From Spongorhabdus nitratireducens (GTDB taxonomy: Bacteria; Pseudomonadota; Gammaproteobacteria; Pseudomonadales; Endozoicomonadaceae): DNA of 64,000 nucleotides. Location of the stretch: positions 310,001 through 374,000 of the forward strand of contig CANDOC010000001.1 in NCBI GenBank assembly GCA_947387575.1. The letters run 5' to 3'. Below are positions 63,105-64,000 of the stretch, in pieces. How positions within the stretch are numbered: position 1 is the stretch's first letter; each line of letters opens with the position of its first letter. The notes under the pieces are model-generated. The model had not been told where the DNA came from. It saw only the letters and a list, made by a program, of their open reading frames with translations, and made no database searches. The position numbers were made by a program, and so were the translations under genes.

Positions 63105-64000
63105 TTAGCGCTGTCGTCCCGGCAACACATCTTTCAGCAGGTTGCGCATTTCGCGCAGGCTGTTTTCAGTGGTTTCCCAGTCGATGCAGGCGTCGGTTAC
63201 TGAAATACCGTACTCCATCTTGGACAGGTCAGAAGACAACTTCTGGTTGCCCCAGCCAATATTACTTTCAATCATTACACCCACAATGGACTGGTTGCCA
63301 TCAGTGATCTGATGGGTAATGTTGTTCAGTACCAGTGGCTGCAGCGCCGGATCCTTGTTGGAGTTGGCGTGACTGCAATCAATCATGATGTTGGGCTGAA
63401 TACCGGACTTCTGTAACTGCTGCTCGCACAGGGCAACGCTGACAGAATCATAGTTCGGCTTGCCGCTACCACCACGCAGCACAATATGGCCATAGGGGTT
63501 ACCAGACGTTTTAGTAATGGCAACCTGTCCCTGGCGATTAATACCCAGAAAACTGTGCGGGCTGGATACAGACTGCAGGGCATTGATCGCTACTTCAAGA
63601 CCACCATCGGTACCATTCTTGAAGCCAACGGCCGGAGATAATCCGCTCGCCATTTCACGGTGAGTCTGGGATTCAGTGGTACGGGCACCGATAGCAGACC
63701 AACTGATCAGGTCCTGCAGGTATTGTGGTGAAATCGGATCCAGCGCTTCAGTAGCTGTCGGCAGGCCAATTTCAGATACCTGCATCAGCAGTCGACGAGC
63801 AGTATATAGACCTTCCTCAATCCGGAATGAATCATCCAGGTGGGGGTCGTTGATCAGTCCTTTCCAGCCAACAGTGGTACGTGGCTTCTCAAAATACACC
63901 CGCATGACGAGATAGAGTGTATCGCTGACCTCGTCAGCCAGTTTTTTCAGACGGCGGGCATAATCCAGTGCAGCATCAGGGTCGTGGATAGAGCAGGGGC
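63105..64000 (-). CDS. 3-deoxy-7-phosphoheptulonate (DAHP) synthase, class I, N-terminus outside window
   Basis: The frame is open to the right edge, so the first ~50-60 residues are missing. The visible part begins PCSIHDPDAALDYARRLKKL and has the PEP and metal sites: RVYFEKPRTTVGWKGLINDP, GLPTATEALDP, WSAIGARTTESQTHREMASG, GFKNGTDGG, IMIDCSHANSNKD and GVMIESNI. It makes the first compound of the shikimate pathway from PEP and erythrose-4-phosphate. It belongs to the AroF/G/H type; which feedback-sensitive isozyme cannot be told from this part. Confidence 0.95.
   Translation of the reverse strand, partial: PCSIHDPDAALDYARRLKKLADEVSDTLYLVMRVYFEKPRTTVGWKGLINDPHLDDSFRIEEGLYTARRLLMQVSEIGLPTATEALDPISPQYLQDLISWSAIGARTTESQTHREMASGLSPAVGFKNGTDGGLEVAINALQSVSSPHSFLGINRQGQVAITKTSGNPYGHIVLRGGSGKPNYDSVSVALCEQQLQKSGIQPNIMIDCSHANSNKDPALQPLVLNNITHQITDGNQSIVGVMIESNIGWGNQKLSSDLSKMEYGISVTDACIDWETTENSLREMRNLLKDVLPGRQR

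Overview
The window looks like a chromosomal segment of a marine gammaproteobacterium of the Oceanospirillales, most like Endozoicomonas/Hahellaceae. The evidence is the conserved gacA/uvrY-uvrC-pgsA-tRNA block, ETF/ETF-QO genes in pseudomonad-like form, NfuA, GreB, ATP-dependent PfkA, CpsG and MetH, mixed with many secreted orphan proteins. The genus is an inference. Core genes have moderate GC; the left end (about 1-3330) and several orphan genes are AT-richer.

Layout. 1-3330 is accessory: a LysR fragment divergent from a LysE-type exporter, a REP-associated (Y1/HUH) transposase whose 5' end is tandemly duplicated, and the tip of a polymorphic toxin with a YezG-like immunity gene. 3340-5270 holds a DMT permease, an SCP2 protein and an Mpo1-like protein. 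5292-14635 is a Fur-controlled iron locus: an IucB-like acyltransferase, a small Cys protein, an MFS exporter, a small STAS-like protein, a FhuCDB-type ABC importer and a TonB-dependent receptor. 14752-29529 mixes enzymes (Fe-alcohol dehydrogenase, deoxynucleoside kinase, formate-THF ligase, HAD, alpha/beta hydrolase, MATE pump) with secreted orphans and two near-identical tRNA-Ser units that flank one orphan. 29628-42342 carries metH, a secreted beta-propeller-like protein, a Bcr/CflA pump, a large secreted protein with an internal duplication, pfkA, nfuA and a GNAT.

42342-55277 has a palindromic MITE, greB, a two-gene McrBC-like defence candidate (coiled-coil AAA+ ATPase plus DUF2357/PD-(D/E)XK nuclease), the divergent ETF-QO and etfBA genes with a PsrA-like palindrome between them, a second MITE, and gacA-uvrC-pgsA. 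55302-56241 is a tRNA operon: tRNA-Gly followed by four tRNA-Cys copies in an exact 223-bp tandem repeat. Each spacer contains a rebuilt tRNA-Gly remnant that still presents the Gly anticodon arm. The right end has cysQ, cpsG, tRNA-Leu and a fifth tRNA-Cys, three tandem paralogous secreted two-cysteine proteins, and a DAHP synthase cut by the window edge.

How the parts work together: Fur would coordinate iron uptake at 5292-14635; ETF and ETF-QO pass electrons from acyl-CoA and other dehydrogenases to ubiquinone; MetH and Fhs both serve one-carbon metabolism. The most unusual material is the tRNA-Cys/Gly-remnant array, the McrBC-like pair, the triplicated secreted family and the duplicated tRNA-Ser units.
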